A stretch of 47,710 nt of DNA from a virus: positions 1 to 47,710 of IMG/VR virus record IMGVR_UViG_3300034013_000487, one strand, 5' to 3'. The notes under the pieces were generated by a model. It did no database searches. It was not told the origin of the DNA and was given only the letters and a program-made list of their open reading frames with translations. Below, in pieces: positions 25,201 through 32,984 of the stretch; within the stretch, counting starts at the first letter, position 1; every line of letters begins with the position of its first letter. Made by a program: the position numbers and the translations under genes.

Positions 25201-25709
25201 TATTCCACCGCCTTTGTCATTGAAGATTTGCAGTTAGCAAAAAATCTTTCTGGGTCAAACCTGTAGCTGTCATGAGAGAAAAGTAGTGCGAATTGTCTTA
25301 CCAGCTCATTATAAACTTCTTCTGTCATTCCTTCTTTTGCCTCAGACAAAATTCTTGCTGCAATATAGTACTGATGTCTCTCAAATACACACTCTCCAGC
25401 CGATGGTGCATGAAGCACTTTTTCTTCAATATCTCCATTGGTCATGTACAAAGTAACTGTTAAAAACTTTTTTGCAAATCCCCAGTCTTGATATTCATTA
25501 TATGCATTTACTGCATCTATTGGACTTGAGAACCTGTATAAAGATCTGTGCGGAGTCTCTCCATCTCTTGATATGCCAACCATGAATGTATTGTTTTTTG
25601 TTTTATCATATCTGTTTGCATGCCATTTTTCTAAATTATCTACTATGTTTTGATTTACTGGAGCAATCCTATGAATTCTTGGTTGCTCGTTTGGCTGATC
25701 GTAATTCAT
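25200..25709 (-). CDS. Fused version of the two-part family at 2041-2435
   Basis: A 169-residue protein. Residues about 45-105 (SLYRFSSPIDAVNAYNEYQ, WGFAKKFLTVTLY) match the plus-arm gene 2041-2247. Residues 110-160 (HQYYIAARILSEAKEGM, FALLFSHDSYRFDPERFF) match gene 2244-2435. It therefore joins in one chain what the early arm encodes as two overlapping genes. The function is not known. It overlaps the neighbouring gene by four bases. Confidence 0.72.
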   Translation of the reverse strand: MNYDQPNEQPRIHRIAPVNQNIVDNLEKWHANRYDKTKNNTFMVGISRDGETPHRSLYRFSSPIDAVNAYNEYQDWGFAKKFLTVTLYMTNGDIEEKVLHAPSAGECVFERHQYYIAARILSEAKEGMTEEVYNELVRQFALLFSHDSYRFDPERFFANCKSSMTKAVE

Positions 25710-26020
25710 CTTCTTCCTCCTGGCTTTCCTTCAAGCTCTACTCTAACGCCATATGATTCCAAAATATTTTTTACCATTTCTACATACTCTATAACTCTGA
25801 CTCTCATTGAGCCGTCGTATTGTGCAAAATTATCTTCGTAAAGCCTTATTGCTAGGAAATCTGGATACTTTACAATATCCATCTGTAAGTTTCCGTCTGG
25901 CTTCTTTAGCTCCCTTATTTTAAGTGCCATATCCTTATTATAAAATGTTGGCTTATTTGGTTCACCAGTCCACTCATTGACACCATATTTAAAATGATCT
26001 TTATTTTTATCAATAAACAT
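25706..26020 (-). CDS. Protein of unknown function
   Basis: A 104-residue alpha/beta protein (DMALKIRELKKPDGNLQMDI, FLAIRLYEDNFAQYDGSMRV) with a basic C-terminus (LEGKPGGRR). It overlaps the WhiB gene by 11 bases. The opening recalls small phage proteins built around a NGDMALKIREL motif, but no role is known. Confidence 0.68.
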   Translation of the reverse strand: MFIDKNKDHFKYGVNEWTGEPNKPTFYNKDMALKIRELKKPDGNLQMDIVKYPDFLAIRLYEDNFAQYDGSMRVRVIEYVEMVKNILESYGVRVELEGKPGGRR

Positions 26021-26321
26021 GCTTTTCCTTTATTCTTTTCCATACTTCTTTTGTCTTATGTGCATTTCTAACCTTGTCATTAGATCCAGAATTTAAATAA
26101 ACTCCACCCCATACTCCATAATCACTATTTGCTACACCACTGTCATAGCATAACTTAATAACTGGGCATGATAGGCATGCCTCGTCTATGCTTTTTGCTA
26201 TATTGATATCTACTTCATACTTATCAAAGAAAAGATTGGTGTCCATTCCCAAGCAAAGAGCTAGCTTGTACCAATCTAAATTATCTTCATCTACATTTAA
26301 GCTATTTAAAATATTTGACAT
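26010..26321 (-). CDS. WhiB-family [4Fe-4S] transcription factor
   Basis: A 103-residue protein from ATG 26321. C23, C49, C52 and C58 (CLSCPVIKLC) follow the WhiB pattern, followed by GVWGGV at 69-74, the conserved turn. WhiB proteins bind a redox-sensitive cluster and the sigma-A region 4, and are confined to actinobacteria and their phages. A longer start at 26387 is possible but overlaps the upstream gene more. In phages they can replace or block host WhiB regulators. It could relate to the unusual promoters of the plus arm; that is speculation. Confidence 0.85.
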   Translation of the reverse strand: MSNILNSLNVDEDNLDWYKLALCLGMDTNLFFDKYEVDINIAKSIDEACLSCPVIKLCYDSGVANSDYGVWGGVYLNSGSNDKVRNAHKTKEVWKRIKEKHVY

Positions 26322-26535
26322 ATCGTTTTGGCAGTTCCCAGATTCCTTCACGGCTGACAGAAATCTTTTCTGCCTTACCCCAAGCATCTTTCCTATACAT
26401 GCCTTTTACATCAGTATAGCCGCCACTATCTTTTTTCCAAATTACAAGATCATAGTTATTCCAAAATGATTCTTGTAATTTTGTTTGAGATCTTTTAATA
26501 AAAACCTCAACACCTTTCTCCGTTAGATGTAACAA
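26302..26535 (-). CDS. Small protein, unknown (probable TTG start)
   Basis: A frame of 77 residues from TTG 26535, which has AAAAGG eight bases upstream. The frame open beyond this point runs over two tRNA genes. It contains KRSQTKLQESFWNNYDLVIW and KGMYRKDAWGKAEKISV and looks like a small alpha/beta protein often found beside tRNA or WhiB genes in actinophages. Function unknown. It overlaps the WhiB gene by 20 bases. Confidence 0.5.
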   Translation of the reverse strand: MLHLTEKGVEVFIKRSQTKLQESFWNNYDLVIWKKDSGGYTDVKGMYRKDAWGKAEKISVSREGIWELPKRYVKYFK

Positions 26536-26555
26536 ATTACTTTTACCTTTTCTAG

Positions 26556-26637
26556 TACCCGAAGTCGGACTTGAACCGACATGCGATGAAGCAACAAATT
26601 TTAAGTCTGTCGTGTATACCGATTCCACCATTCGGGC
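26556..26637 (-). tRNA. tRNA-Leu (anticodon TAA)
   Basis: Class II tRNA with a variable arm. The acceptor GCCCGAA pairs with TTCGGGT (one G-T). The anticodon stem ACAGA/TTTGT encloses CTTAAAA, anticodon TAA. The T arm GTCGG/CCGAC encloses TTCAAGT. Five bases separate it from tRNA-Asn. CCA is not encoded. Confidence 0.92.
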
Positions 26638-26642
26638 GTACG

Positions 26643-26715
26643 CTGGTCCACCAGGTCTCGATCCTGGGACATCCAAATTAACAGTTTGGCGCTCTACCAA
26701 CTGAGCTATGGACCA
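26643..26715 (-). tRNA. tRNA-Asn (anticodon GTT)
   Basis: The acceptor TGGTCCA pairs with TGGACCA. The D arm is GCTCAGTTGGTAGAGC. The anticodon stem CCAAA/TTTGG encloses CTGTTAA, anticodon GTT. The T arm is CCAGG/CCTGG. The first of a two-tRNA transcript with tRNA-Leu. Confidence 0.93.
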
Positions 26716-26742
26716 TTACGCACAAAACCGCTGTACTATGTA

Positions 26743-26772
26743 AGTATACACGGGAAACAGCGGGTTTGTCAA
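26743..26772 (-). promoter_or_regulatory. Consensus promoter of the Asn-Leu tRNA pair
   Basis: Minus strand: TTGACA (26767-26772), 18 bases, TATACT (26743-26748). The start would be near 26736, about 20 bases before the tRNA-Asn. It is the closest match to a host housekeeping promoter on the minus arm. Confidence 0.75.
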
Positions 26773-26775
26773 CGA

Positions 26776-26919
26776 CTATTTAGTTGTTATTTTAACGATA
26801 TTAACTTTTTTAATTTCGTCATCTATATTAAAAATATCATGAATATATTCTGATGCATCTTCTGTATTAAAGGCTTCTACTTCAACCTCAACATCTAATT
26901 TAATGCGATATTTATTCAT
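26776..26919 (-). CDS. Small acidic protein, unknown
   Basis: A 47-residue protein (MNKYRIKLDVEVEVEAFNTE start). The YRIKLDVEVEVEAFNTEDA pattern is a beta-alpha-beta opening common to many tiny phage proteins of unknown role. TATAAT stands exactly six bases before the ATG, so a leaderless mRNA is likely. Confidence 0.65.
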   Translation of the reverse strand: MNKYRIKLDVEVEVEAFNTEDASEYIHDIFNIDDEIKKVNIVKITTK

Positions 26920-26925
26920 AGTATA

Positions 26926-26931
26926 ATTATA
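26926..26931 (-). promoter_or_regulatory. -10 element of a leaderless transcript
   Basis: Minus-strand TATAAT with TGA before it, ending six bases before the ATG at 26919. Confidence 0.5.
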
Positions 26932-26934
26932 TCA

Positions 26935-27225
26935 TTACTTAGCAGCTTTTTTATCTACTGCTGAAAATGCTGCATTAATTTCTGCTACAGTTAATTTGCC
27001 ATCATCTAGGAAGCCTCGTGCAAGCCTTTCAACTACGGTGGCAACGCCAAGAGTCCCAGCTAATATTACTGCTTTAGCTGTGCTAATTCCTACTACTGCA
27101 CCTGCTCCAATTACTGATAATCCAGATGCTGCAAATACTGCAATTATTCGCATAATAATATTATTGATGCTTGCAATTGCTCCTGATCCTACTTGTGTTG
27201 GCTCTTCAATATATGCTTTTGCCAT
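26935..27225 (-). CDS. Membrane protein, possible holin
   Basis: A 96-residue protein with two hydrophobic segments (IIMRIIAVFAASGLSVIGAG and AVVGISTAKAVILAGTLGVA) and an EF-hand-like tail (LDDGKLTVAEINAAFSAVD). Size and topology fit a holin. It stands with a second small membrane protein next to the adhesin and near the endolysin. GAGGAG site. Holin assignment is by context only. Confidence 0.6.
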   Translation of the reverse strand: MAKAYIEEPTQVGSGAIASINNIIMRIIAVFAASGLSVIGAGAVVGISTAKAVILAGTLGVATVVERLARGFLDDGKLTVAEINAAFSAVDKKAAK

Positions 27226-27227
27226 TA

Positions 27228-27410
27228 CTACTCCTCATTTCTATTTCTAATCGGATATGTGATTGCCCATGCAATTAATGTACATATAATTGCATACCCC
27301 ACTATGGTCTTTGCTGAGCCATCAAGAACTACCCAGGCAATAAACATACCTAGAAGTGTCCATAGCTGGTCAATCATATCTTGAAGTACTCTTTTAATAT
27401 AATTAATCAT
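27228..27410 (-). CDS. Small two-helix membrane protein, possible holin or antiholin
   Basis: A 60-residue protein with two membrane helices (LWTLLGMFIAWVVL and IVGYAIICTLIAWAIT) and charged ends (IRNRNEE). MINYIKRVLQDMIDQLW is typical of actinophage proteins annotated only as membrane protein. The pair with the preceding gene suggests a role in lysis. It overlaps the adhesin gene end by eight bases. Confidence 0.62.
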   Translation of the reverse strand: MINYIKRVLQDMIDQLWTLLGMFIAWVVLDGSAKTIVGYAIICTLIAWAITYPIRNRNEE

Positions 27411-30144
27411 TTTTTCTTCTCCTTATTCCCTTAGAGTCGCCAGAGGCTCCTCCTCCACTTGATCCACCTGAGTTCCCGCCAGAACCTCCCGTAGATCCTC
27501 CAGTGGAACCTGTCGCAGCTCCAACAGCATTTAACGCTGCTCCTGCTGCTACAACTGTTGCTACAACCATTTCGGTTGCTTCTTCTCTTTCGCTTTCTGT
27601 CATATCTGCGCCTATGCTACCCAATGCTTCTAATGCTGCTCCAGGGTCATTAAATAATTCTGCTGCAAATGCTGCTGGGTCGGAAACTAGTTCTACTTGA
27701 ACGGCAACCTCTGCTGCAATAACAACAGCCTCACCATTTTCGGATGTACGAACATCAACTGGTGTCTGTGGTGGTAGATCTGCTAATTTAATTCCAGCTT
27801 CGGCTACCTGTTCTTTACTAAGATTTTCACCTTCTGGAACTGATTGAATTAACGCATCAGCAACAATATCTTTTTCTGCTTCAGATAATTTACCATCTGA
27901 ACTAGCCAATGCAACAATTGCTGCAACATCTTCTTTTGATACTTCTCCATCTGACGCAAGTGCTTCTAGTACAGCTTCTTGATCTGCTACAGAAACTTTG
28001 CCATCTTCTGCCAATGCTTCAATTAATTGATCAGTTTCTTTTGCATCAATCTCTCCATCTGCTGCCATAGATTCTGCAATTGCATCAACCTCTTCGCTAT
28101 CAATTTTTCCATCTGCTAATGCATCATCAACTGTATTAGTTACATCTTCTTCTGATCCCGTCACAGGCTCTGTGTCTACTGGCTCTGTTTCCACAGGCTC
28201 TGTGTCTACTGGCTCTGTTTCCACAGGCTCTGTGTCTACTGGCTCTGTTTCCACAGGCTCTGTGTCTACTGGCTCTGTTTCCACAGGTGTGGTATCAACT
28301 GGTTCTGTTTCCACAGGTGTGGTATCAACTGGTTCTGTTTCCACAGGCTCTGTGTCTACTGGCTCTGTTTCCACAGGTGTGGTATCAACTGGTTCTGTTT
28401 CCACAGGTGTGGTATCAACTGGTTCTGTTTCCACAGGTGTGGTATCAACTGGTGTGGTAGTTACGGGTGTAGTGTCTACAGGTGGCACGACTACGGGTGT
28501 AGTGTCTACAGGTGGCACGACTACGGGTGGTTCAACTGGTGTAGGTGGAGCAGGAGCTGGTGCAGGAACTGCATTAATTACTGCTTGTGCGGTAGCAACA
28601 ACCGTTGGTGCTGCCAATACTGTTTCTACTGCTGTTGAAACAACTGAAATATCTGCTACTTTTGTAGTTAATGTTGTAGTTGCTGTTGTTAATGCAGTCA
28701 CAGTGTTTGCAGAAACAGTAGCGATTACAGGAATTGCTACTGCGGCCGTTGTATTTGCTGTATTTGTTGCAACAATCGCCGTAACTGCTGAGTTTAATGT
28801 AGCAATTTGTGCATTTGCTGTATCAATTGCCGCTAGTACTGTTGCATTGTCTGGATCAGGAGTAGGTGTAAATGCAGCACCTTGATTAATTGTTCCAGTA
28901 AACCCTGTAGTAGTGCTTGTATTAGCAATAGCTGTTACGGCACCCCCAGTTGTCTCTCTTACATTAAACCTAGCGCCATTTGGTATTGGTCCAGTCACGC
29001 TTACATCTGCTTGCCATGCGCCATCTGCTGGGTTAACATCGGCATTAAATCGAACTTGAGTCATCTGTGTCTCGGCAGTAGTAAGAGGATATACTCTAAG
29101 GTCCCACGCAATAGATAGAGTATTGGTTGTTGTTGAATAAGTAATACCAGATCCATTACTCCATGTAGTCCAGTCATACCCCGCTACAGAAATTGAAGGG
29201 GCATTAGGCGTTGTATGATATGTACTACCTTCATTTACTCCAAAGGTAATAGTTGCATTAGATCCTACGTAAACATTATTATATGTGACTCCACCCATTT
29301 GTAAATTAAATGGAAGGTTCATGCGGATACCCGCATCATCTGTATTTGCTAAAACATTTGATGTTGTTCCAACTGTGGCTACCAAAGCATTGACTGCATC
29401 TTGAGCATTATTAATAGCAACATTTGCCTGAGTTAATTGTGTCTGTGCCTCTGTAGTTGCAGTAGTTACTGCTGCTACCGCCGTGGTTGCCGTTGCTACT
29501 GTGGCAGTTGCGGTATCTACTGTTGCCTGAGCTACCTGTATTGCAGTAGAGGCTGTTGCGGCCTGTGCTACTTCTGTTGTAATTGCGGTGGCCACTTGAG
29601 TAACGGTGGTTGGCGTTTCCGTCATTAAAGGGGTTGCTGTTGCTATAACTGTTGCGGTTGCAGATTCAACTACTGGGATTGCTGCCGTTACGGCAGTTTG
29701 GGCTACAACAACTTCTGGGGTTTGAGTTGTAGCACTTACTGGGATCGCTGCTACTGCTTGGGTAACGGCTGTTACAGCTGATGTAACTCCCTGTGTAACC
29801 GCAGTTGCTGTTTCTACCGCCGTAGACACATTTGATACTTCTGATACCGCAGTAGTTGCTGCAGTGACCGCAGTATTTGCTTCAGCTACGGCTGCATTAG
29901 ATACTGTTACTGCTTGGACAGCTGTTGCTATTGTTACTGTTGCCGTGTCTGAGGCCTGTGCTGCTTGTGCTACTTCTGTTGTTGCTGTTGCAAGCGCTGT
30001 ATTAACTGCTGACTGTGCGGGACTTACTACAACTTGTTCGGATGGTTGTGGCACATCCTCAGCATAAGCAAGGCTTGGACCGAAAAGAAAAAGCCAGCCC
30101 ACAATAAAAAGGCTGGTTAAAAAGTACTTAATCCTTTTGGTCAA
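27403..30144 (-). CDS. Large secreted repeat protein, probable adhesin or surface fibre
   Basis: A 913-residue protein from a TTG start with AGGAG upstream. Residues 1-28 are a signal peptide (SLAYA cleavage). Residues 30-260 and 450-540 are Ala/Thr/Val heptad-like repeats. Residues 265-440 form a globular beta region (VYVGSNATITFG). Residues about 548-670 are Pro/Val/Glu/Thr repeats (PVETEPVDT units). Residues 680-790 carry five EF-hand-like repeats (ADGKIDSEEVDAIAE), and the end is Gly/Ser-rich with a basic tip. Such a secreted, repeat-rich protein could coat the host cell or be a virion fibre. It stands between lysis genes. Confidence 0.75.
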   Translation of the reverse strand: MTKRIKYFLTSLFIVGWLFLFGPSLAYAEDVPQPSEQVVVSPAQSAVNTALATATTEVAQAAQASDTATVTIATAVQAVTVSNAAVAEANTAVTAATTAVSEVSNVSTAVETATAVTQGVTSAVTAVTQAVAAIPVSATTQTPEVVVAQTAVTAAIPVVESATATVIATATPLMTETPTTVTQVATAITTEVAQAATASTAIQVAQATVDTATATVATATTAVAAVTTATTEAQTQLTQANVAINNAQDAVNALVATVGTTSNVLANTDDAGIRMNLPFNLQMGGVTYNNVYVGSNATITFGVNEGSTYHTTPNAPSISVAGYDWTTWSNGSGITYSTTTNTLSIAWDLRVYPLTTAETQMTQVRFNADVNPADGAWQADVSVTGPIPNGARFNVRETTGGAVTAIANTSTTTGFTGTINQGAAFTPTPDPDNATVLAAIDTANAQIATLNSAVTAIVATNTANTTAAVAIPVIATVSANTVTALTTATTTLTTKVADISVVSTAVETVLAAPTVVATAQAVINAVPAPAPAPPTPVEPPVVVPPVDTTPVVVPPVDTTPVTTTPVDTTPVETEPVDTTPVETEPVDTTPVETEPVDTEPVETEPVDTTPVETEPVDTTPVETEPVDTEPVETEPVDTEPVETEPVDTEPVETEPVDTEPVTGSEEDVTNTVDDALADGKIDSEEVDAIAESMAADGEIDAKETDQLIEALAEDGKVSVADQEAVLEALASDGEVSKEDVAAIVALASSDGKLSEAEKDIVADALIQSVPEGENLSKEQVAEAGIKLADLPPQTPVDVRTSENGEAVVIAAEVAVQVELVSDPAAFAAELFNDPGAALEALGSIGADMTESEREEATEMVVATVVAAGAALNAVGAATGSTGGSTGGSGGNSGGSSGGGASGDSKGIRRRKND
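28165..28445 (-). repeat. 30-bp tandem repeats encoding PVETEPVDTE/T
   Basis: About nine in-frame copies of a 30-bp unit (10 residues) with two alternating variants, ending in degenerate 15-bp units to 28470. The near-identity suggests recent expansion, and copy number is likely to vary between relatives. Spacers are absent, so this is not a CRISPR array. Confidence 0.85.
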
Positions 30145-30154
30145 TTAGGATCTC

Positions 30155-30192
30155 CTAAGTAAAACAATATTTTTGTTTACTTAGTAATTATA
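30155..30192 (-). promoter_or_regulatory. Promoter and long inverted repeat before the adhesin gene
   Basis: Minus strand: TGC-TATAAT (30187-30192) followed by CTAAGTAAACAA (30173-30184) and its inverse TTGTTTTACTTAG (30155-30167). The second arm runs into AGGAG, the ribosome-binding site. The repeat could act as operator DNA, or as an RNA hairpin limiting access to the site. Confidence 0.5.
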
Positions 30193-30210
30193 GCAGAATG
30201 TTAGTTTAAA

Positions 30211-30399
30211 CTACTTAGGATTATCTGTTTTATAAAATCCATTGCCCTTAAACTGTATGCCAAAAGGAGTAAAGTGTCTAGTCATTTCTGAGTCACACTC
30301 TACACACGTGTAGCCTGGATCTTCATCTTTAATTGATCTATGAGTTGACATTGTTGGGTGTGCATCATCATATGAACACTTGTATTCGTATACTGGCAT
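30211..30399 (-). CDS. FmdB-like small zinc-ribbon protein
   Basis: A 62-residue protein with MPVYEYKC at the start and CVECDSEMTRHF at 32-43, the layout of FmdB-type CxxC regulatory proteins. The first Cys pair is reduced to a single Cys (CSYDD). Tail FKGNGFYKTD is also typical. Regulatory or zinc-structural, function unknown. The start overlaps the stop of the nuclease gene. Confidence 0.75.
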   Translation of the reverse strand: MPVYEYKCSYDDAHPTMSTHRSIKDEDPGYTCVECDSEMTRHFTPFGIQFKGNGFYKTDNPK

Positions 30400-30806
30400 T
30401 ACTTACCGCTCTTTTTCCTCGCTTTAGCTAAAGCATCAAAATCTTTTACTTTAGTATCTCCTAGGTATCCCCAAGCATGCCCGTCCGTAATCATCTGCTC
30501 ATTTATAGATATGGTTTGATCGTCAATAAATAGCCATCCAAGTATTCTTCCATACTTTTCTGAGGAGTCCATCTTTTCAGTTTTTATCTTTACATTTTTT
30601 GCATCTTTTAATTTAGACTTAAGGTATTCTTTTGCCTCAAGACCTAACTTTTTTTCCGCAAGATCTTTTGTTCTTGATTCTGGAGTGTCTATTCCAGCTA
30701 GTCTTACCCTAGAAGCGAACAGGATATCAAAACCAAGGTCGATGAGGACGTCAATTGTATCCCCATCGACTACACCCTCTACTTTTCTAACATAGTATTC
30801 GTACAT
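30399..30806 (-). CDS. Staphylococcal-nuclease-like thermonuclease
   Basis: A 135-residue SNase-fold nuclease: DGDT at 14-17, RLAGIDTPE at 35-43 with R35, D40 and E43, and KYGR with R87, the residue set of the staphylococcal enzyme. Calcium-dependent cleavage of DNA or RNA is expected. No signal peptide, so it acts in the cell. It may degrade host DNA or help recycle nucleotides. The ATG overlaps the endolysin stop. Confidence 0.9.
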   Translation of the reverse strand: MYEYYVRKVEGVVDGDTIDVLIDLGFDILFASRVRLAGIDTPESRTKDLAEKKLGLEAKEYLKSKLKDAKNVKIKTEKMDSSEKYGRILGWLFIDDQTISINEQMITDGHAWGYLGDTKVKDFDALAKARKKSGK

Positions 30807-31417
30807 TACTTAATCTTCTTTGGTGCTACTTTTTTTGCAGCTGGCTTATCTGGTGCTGCTTTCTTTGCTGGTGCGGGTGCCAACTTATTTAAAAGAGGTG
30901 CATTTTCTTCTCCAGCATATACTGGTCTGCCCCAACCAACAACTGCATTAAGTAGCTTTTTTTTGTTATCCTTTACATAGGCACGAGTTTTTTCAACACA
31001 CATTCCACCATTGCGCTGATCTCCTTTTGCTGTTCCAGAAGTATTTCCCTCAATAACCTGAATTGTTCCGTCTCCATTATTTTTAATGCATAGGCCAACA
31101 TGTGAAATGCGATTTACGCCATCATCTGGAAAATCAAAATAGATCCAGTCGCCAGCCTGTGGGTCGTCATTACGTGCATCTGACCAACGTCCTTCTTTCT
31201 TAAACTGATCGGAGGCTGCTACTGTTGATGCCGACTTTGGAAACTTTGCTACACCAGCTGTGAAAGCACACCAAGAAACAAACGATTGACACCATGGCTG
31301 GAAGTTAACCTTCATCCATGCACCATACTTTGTTTCATTATCTTTTGGACCCTCAATAGTTCCAACTTCTTTTTTTGCAACTTCAATAATTGCTTCTAAA
31401 CTTCCTTTTGCTGCCAT
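30806..31417 (-). CDS. CHAP-domain endolysin
   Basis: A 203-residue protein. The CHAP domain spans residues 8-165, with the catalytic C43 in PWCQSFVSWC and H106 in ISHVGLC. DWIYFDFP and VIEGNTSG are also typical. The C-terminus is a basic Ala/Lys/Pro tail that could bind the cell wall. It would cleave peptidoglycan amide bonds at lysis, with a holin from 26935-27410. Site TAGGAGA. Confidence 0.88.
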   Translation of the reverse strand: MAAKGSLEAIIEVAKKEVGTIEGPKDNETKYGAWMKVNFQPWCQSFVSWCAFTAGVAKFPKSASTVAASDQFKKEGRWSDARNDDPQAGDWIYFDFPDDGVNRISHVGLCIKNNGDGTIQVIEGNTSGTAKGDQRNGGMCVEKTRAYVKDNKKKLLNAVVGWGRPVYAGEENAPLLNKLAPAPAKKAAPDKPAAKKVAPKKIK

Positions 31418-31430
31418 TTTATTTCTCCTA

Positions 31431-32114
31431 TTATCTACTTAGATTATTTATATGTAATATAGAGAGCGTTTCTATATTTACATGTTCTGGTACCATGAGC
31501 GCCCATCTGATTGCATCCGCAACATCTTCTGGGTTTAAACAATTGTGCCTGTCACGATCACCACGACTATTTACATTGCCTGGCGCTATCTCTGTGACTC
31601 TAATATTTTTATCCAATAATTCAAATCTTAATATTTCTGCAAGTGCTACTTCTGCATGCTTTGCAACCGTATAGCTACTTCCTCCACGATAAACAAAGTG
31701 GCCAGCCATTGATGTAATTAGTACAACGTTTCCTCCACCATTTTTTATCATTGATGGTGCTACAGTTTTTGTCATATCCATTGCACCAATAACATTTAGA
31801 TCATAAGCTTTTTTCCAGTTATCAACATCATCATTTAATATGTTATTTGGCAAATTAAATCCACCACCTGCATTATTAACTAACGCATCTATTTTTCTAT
31901 CATAGATATACTTGCCAAAATTTTCTACTTCTGATCTATTTGTTATATCCATTTGGTAGACCTCTATATTGTCTGATTCTATGGACTTAAGCTCATCTAT
32001 ACTTCTTGCAATTGCTATAACATGAAAATTATTTTCTGCAAGCAGCTTTGCTGTTGCCTTGCCTATGCCAAATGAGGCTCCAGTCACTACTACGGTTTTC
32101 TTTAAATTTTCCAT
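31431..32114 (-). CDS. Short-chain dehydrogenase/reductase
   Basis: A 227-residue classical SDR. TGASFGIG at 11-18 binds NAD(P). NNAGGG is near residue 80. The active-site Ser is in LITSMAG, with Y and K in SYTVAKHAE. The substrate is not evident. SDRs next to a carbamoyltransferase and SGNH enzymes could act on a sugar or on a small molecule. TATACT lies seven bases before the ATG. Confidence 0.88.
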   Translation of the reverse strand: MENLKKTVVVTGASFGIGKATAKLLAENNFHVIAIARSIDELKSIESDNIEVYQMDITNRSEVENFGKYIYDRKIDALVNNAGGGFNLPNNILNDDVDNWKKAYDLNVIGAMDMTKTVAPSMIKNGGGNVVLITSMAGHFVYRGGSSYTVAKHAEVALAEILRFELLDKNIRVTEIAPGNVNSRGDRDRHNCLNPEDVADAIRWALMVPEHVNIETLSILHINNLSR

Positions 32115-32143
32115 AAATCCCAGTATACCATTTCTATCAATTA

Positions 32144-32887
32144 TTATATAGTCTTTGCTATATGCCTGACTATCTTTTCATAGTACTTTTGAGTCATATG
32201 GTCATTTAATAAAATCTTTAAAGGTTTTTTAGGCTGCATGTATGGCTCAATCATGTCTGTACCTAGTATCTCATCCACCCTTATCGGGGCCTCCAGCCCT
32301 CTTTCTAGGCATTGTTTTCTAAGCTCCTCTACAAACACTAGGTGCTGCTCATATCTCCGCTCAAATTCAATGTCTGGGTCGCTTGAATTAATTCTCCACC
32401 CATTGGTTATAATGCATATAAATTGTGGAAGAGGTTCCATAAATACAATACGACATTTGTCAAACTTATTTAAAACATTATCAATGTATCTAGATACAAC
32501 ATCTTCTGCTGACTTGTAATTGTTTAAATGGGTCTGAGGTAGCCAGTTCCTAATATCAATGTATCCTAGCCAAGGCACAACTATATTGCCTTCTACATTC
32601 CAATTATCAAGAATATATTTCTGTGTCCCGCTTGCAAAGTTATTAAAATCATAGTTTAGAGCAGATCTTCCAGGGTGAGAAGACATCCATATTTTAAGCT
32701 TAGAGTCTTCGTACATTCTCAAGGAGTCTCTGAGCCATACTTCGTTGCCATCCAATATATATCTGGTTACATAATTCTGCTCTGAGTCTTTAAATTCCAA
32801 CCCAACATTTTCTCTTAAGAATACGTCTGGCACACAGTTGCCAAGCTTTGCTGTGTGTGAATCTCCCACTATTAATATATTTGTCAT
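32144..32887 (-). CDS. SGNH/GDSL-hydrolase-like protein
   Basis: A 247-residue protein. VGDSHTAKLGN at residues 7-17 supplies the Ser of the GDS motif. GYIDIRNW and the acidic-His end (LNDHMTQKYYEKIV) could complete the catalytic site. Enzymes of this fold remove or transfer acyl groups. It is one of two SGNH-like genes flanking the tRNA/carbamoyltransferase block. Substrate unknown. GGAG precedes the ATG. Confidence 0.68.
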   Translation of the reverse strand: MTNILIVGDSHTAKLGNCVPDVFLRENVGLEFKDSEQNYVTRYILDGNEVWLRDSLRMYEDSKLKIWMSSHPGRSALNYDFNNFASGTQKYILDNWNVEGNIVVPWLGYIDIRNWLPQTHLNNYKSAEDVVSRYIDNVLNKFDKCRIVFMEPLPQFICIITNGWRINSSDPDIEFERRYEQHLVFVEELRKQCLERGLEAPIRVDEILGTDMIEPYMQPKKPLKILLNDHMTQKYYEKIVRHIAKTI

Positions 32888-32910
32888 TATATCTCCATTA
32901 TACTATTTTG

Positions 32911-32983
32911 TGTCCCCAGATGGTATCGAACCATCGACCCGCAGATTAAAAGTCTGCTGCTCTACCAGCTGAGCTATAGGAAC
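32911..32983 (-). tRNA. tRNA-Lys (anticodon TTT)
   Basis: The acceptor GTTCCTA pairs with TGGGGAC with two wobble pairs. The anticodon stem GCAGA/TCTGC encloses CTTTTAA, anticodon TTT. The T arm GATGG/CCATC encloses TTCGATA. One base separates it from tRNA-Arg. Confidence 0.93.
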
Positions 32984-32984
32984 G

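Noticed and set aside
26536-26700. N-terminal extension of the gene at 26302
   Set aside because: It is translated from the tRNA-Leu and tRNA-Asn genes.
28165-28470. CRISPR-like tandem repeats
   Set aside because: Units follow each other without spacers and keep a protein frame.
28172-28885. Plus-strand open frame of 237 codons (repeating STGSV)
   Set aside because: It is the antisense reading of the 30-bp repeats and Ala/Thr-rich stalk of the adhesin, with no ribosome-binding site.
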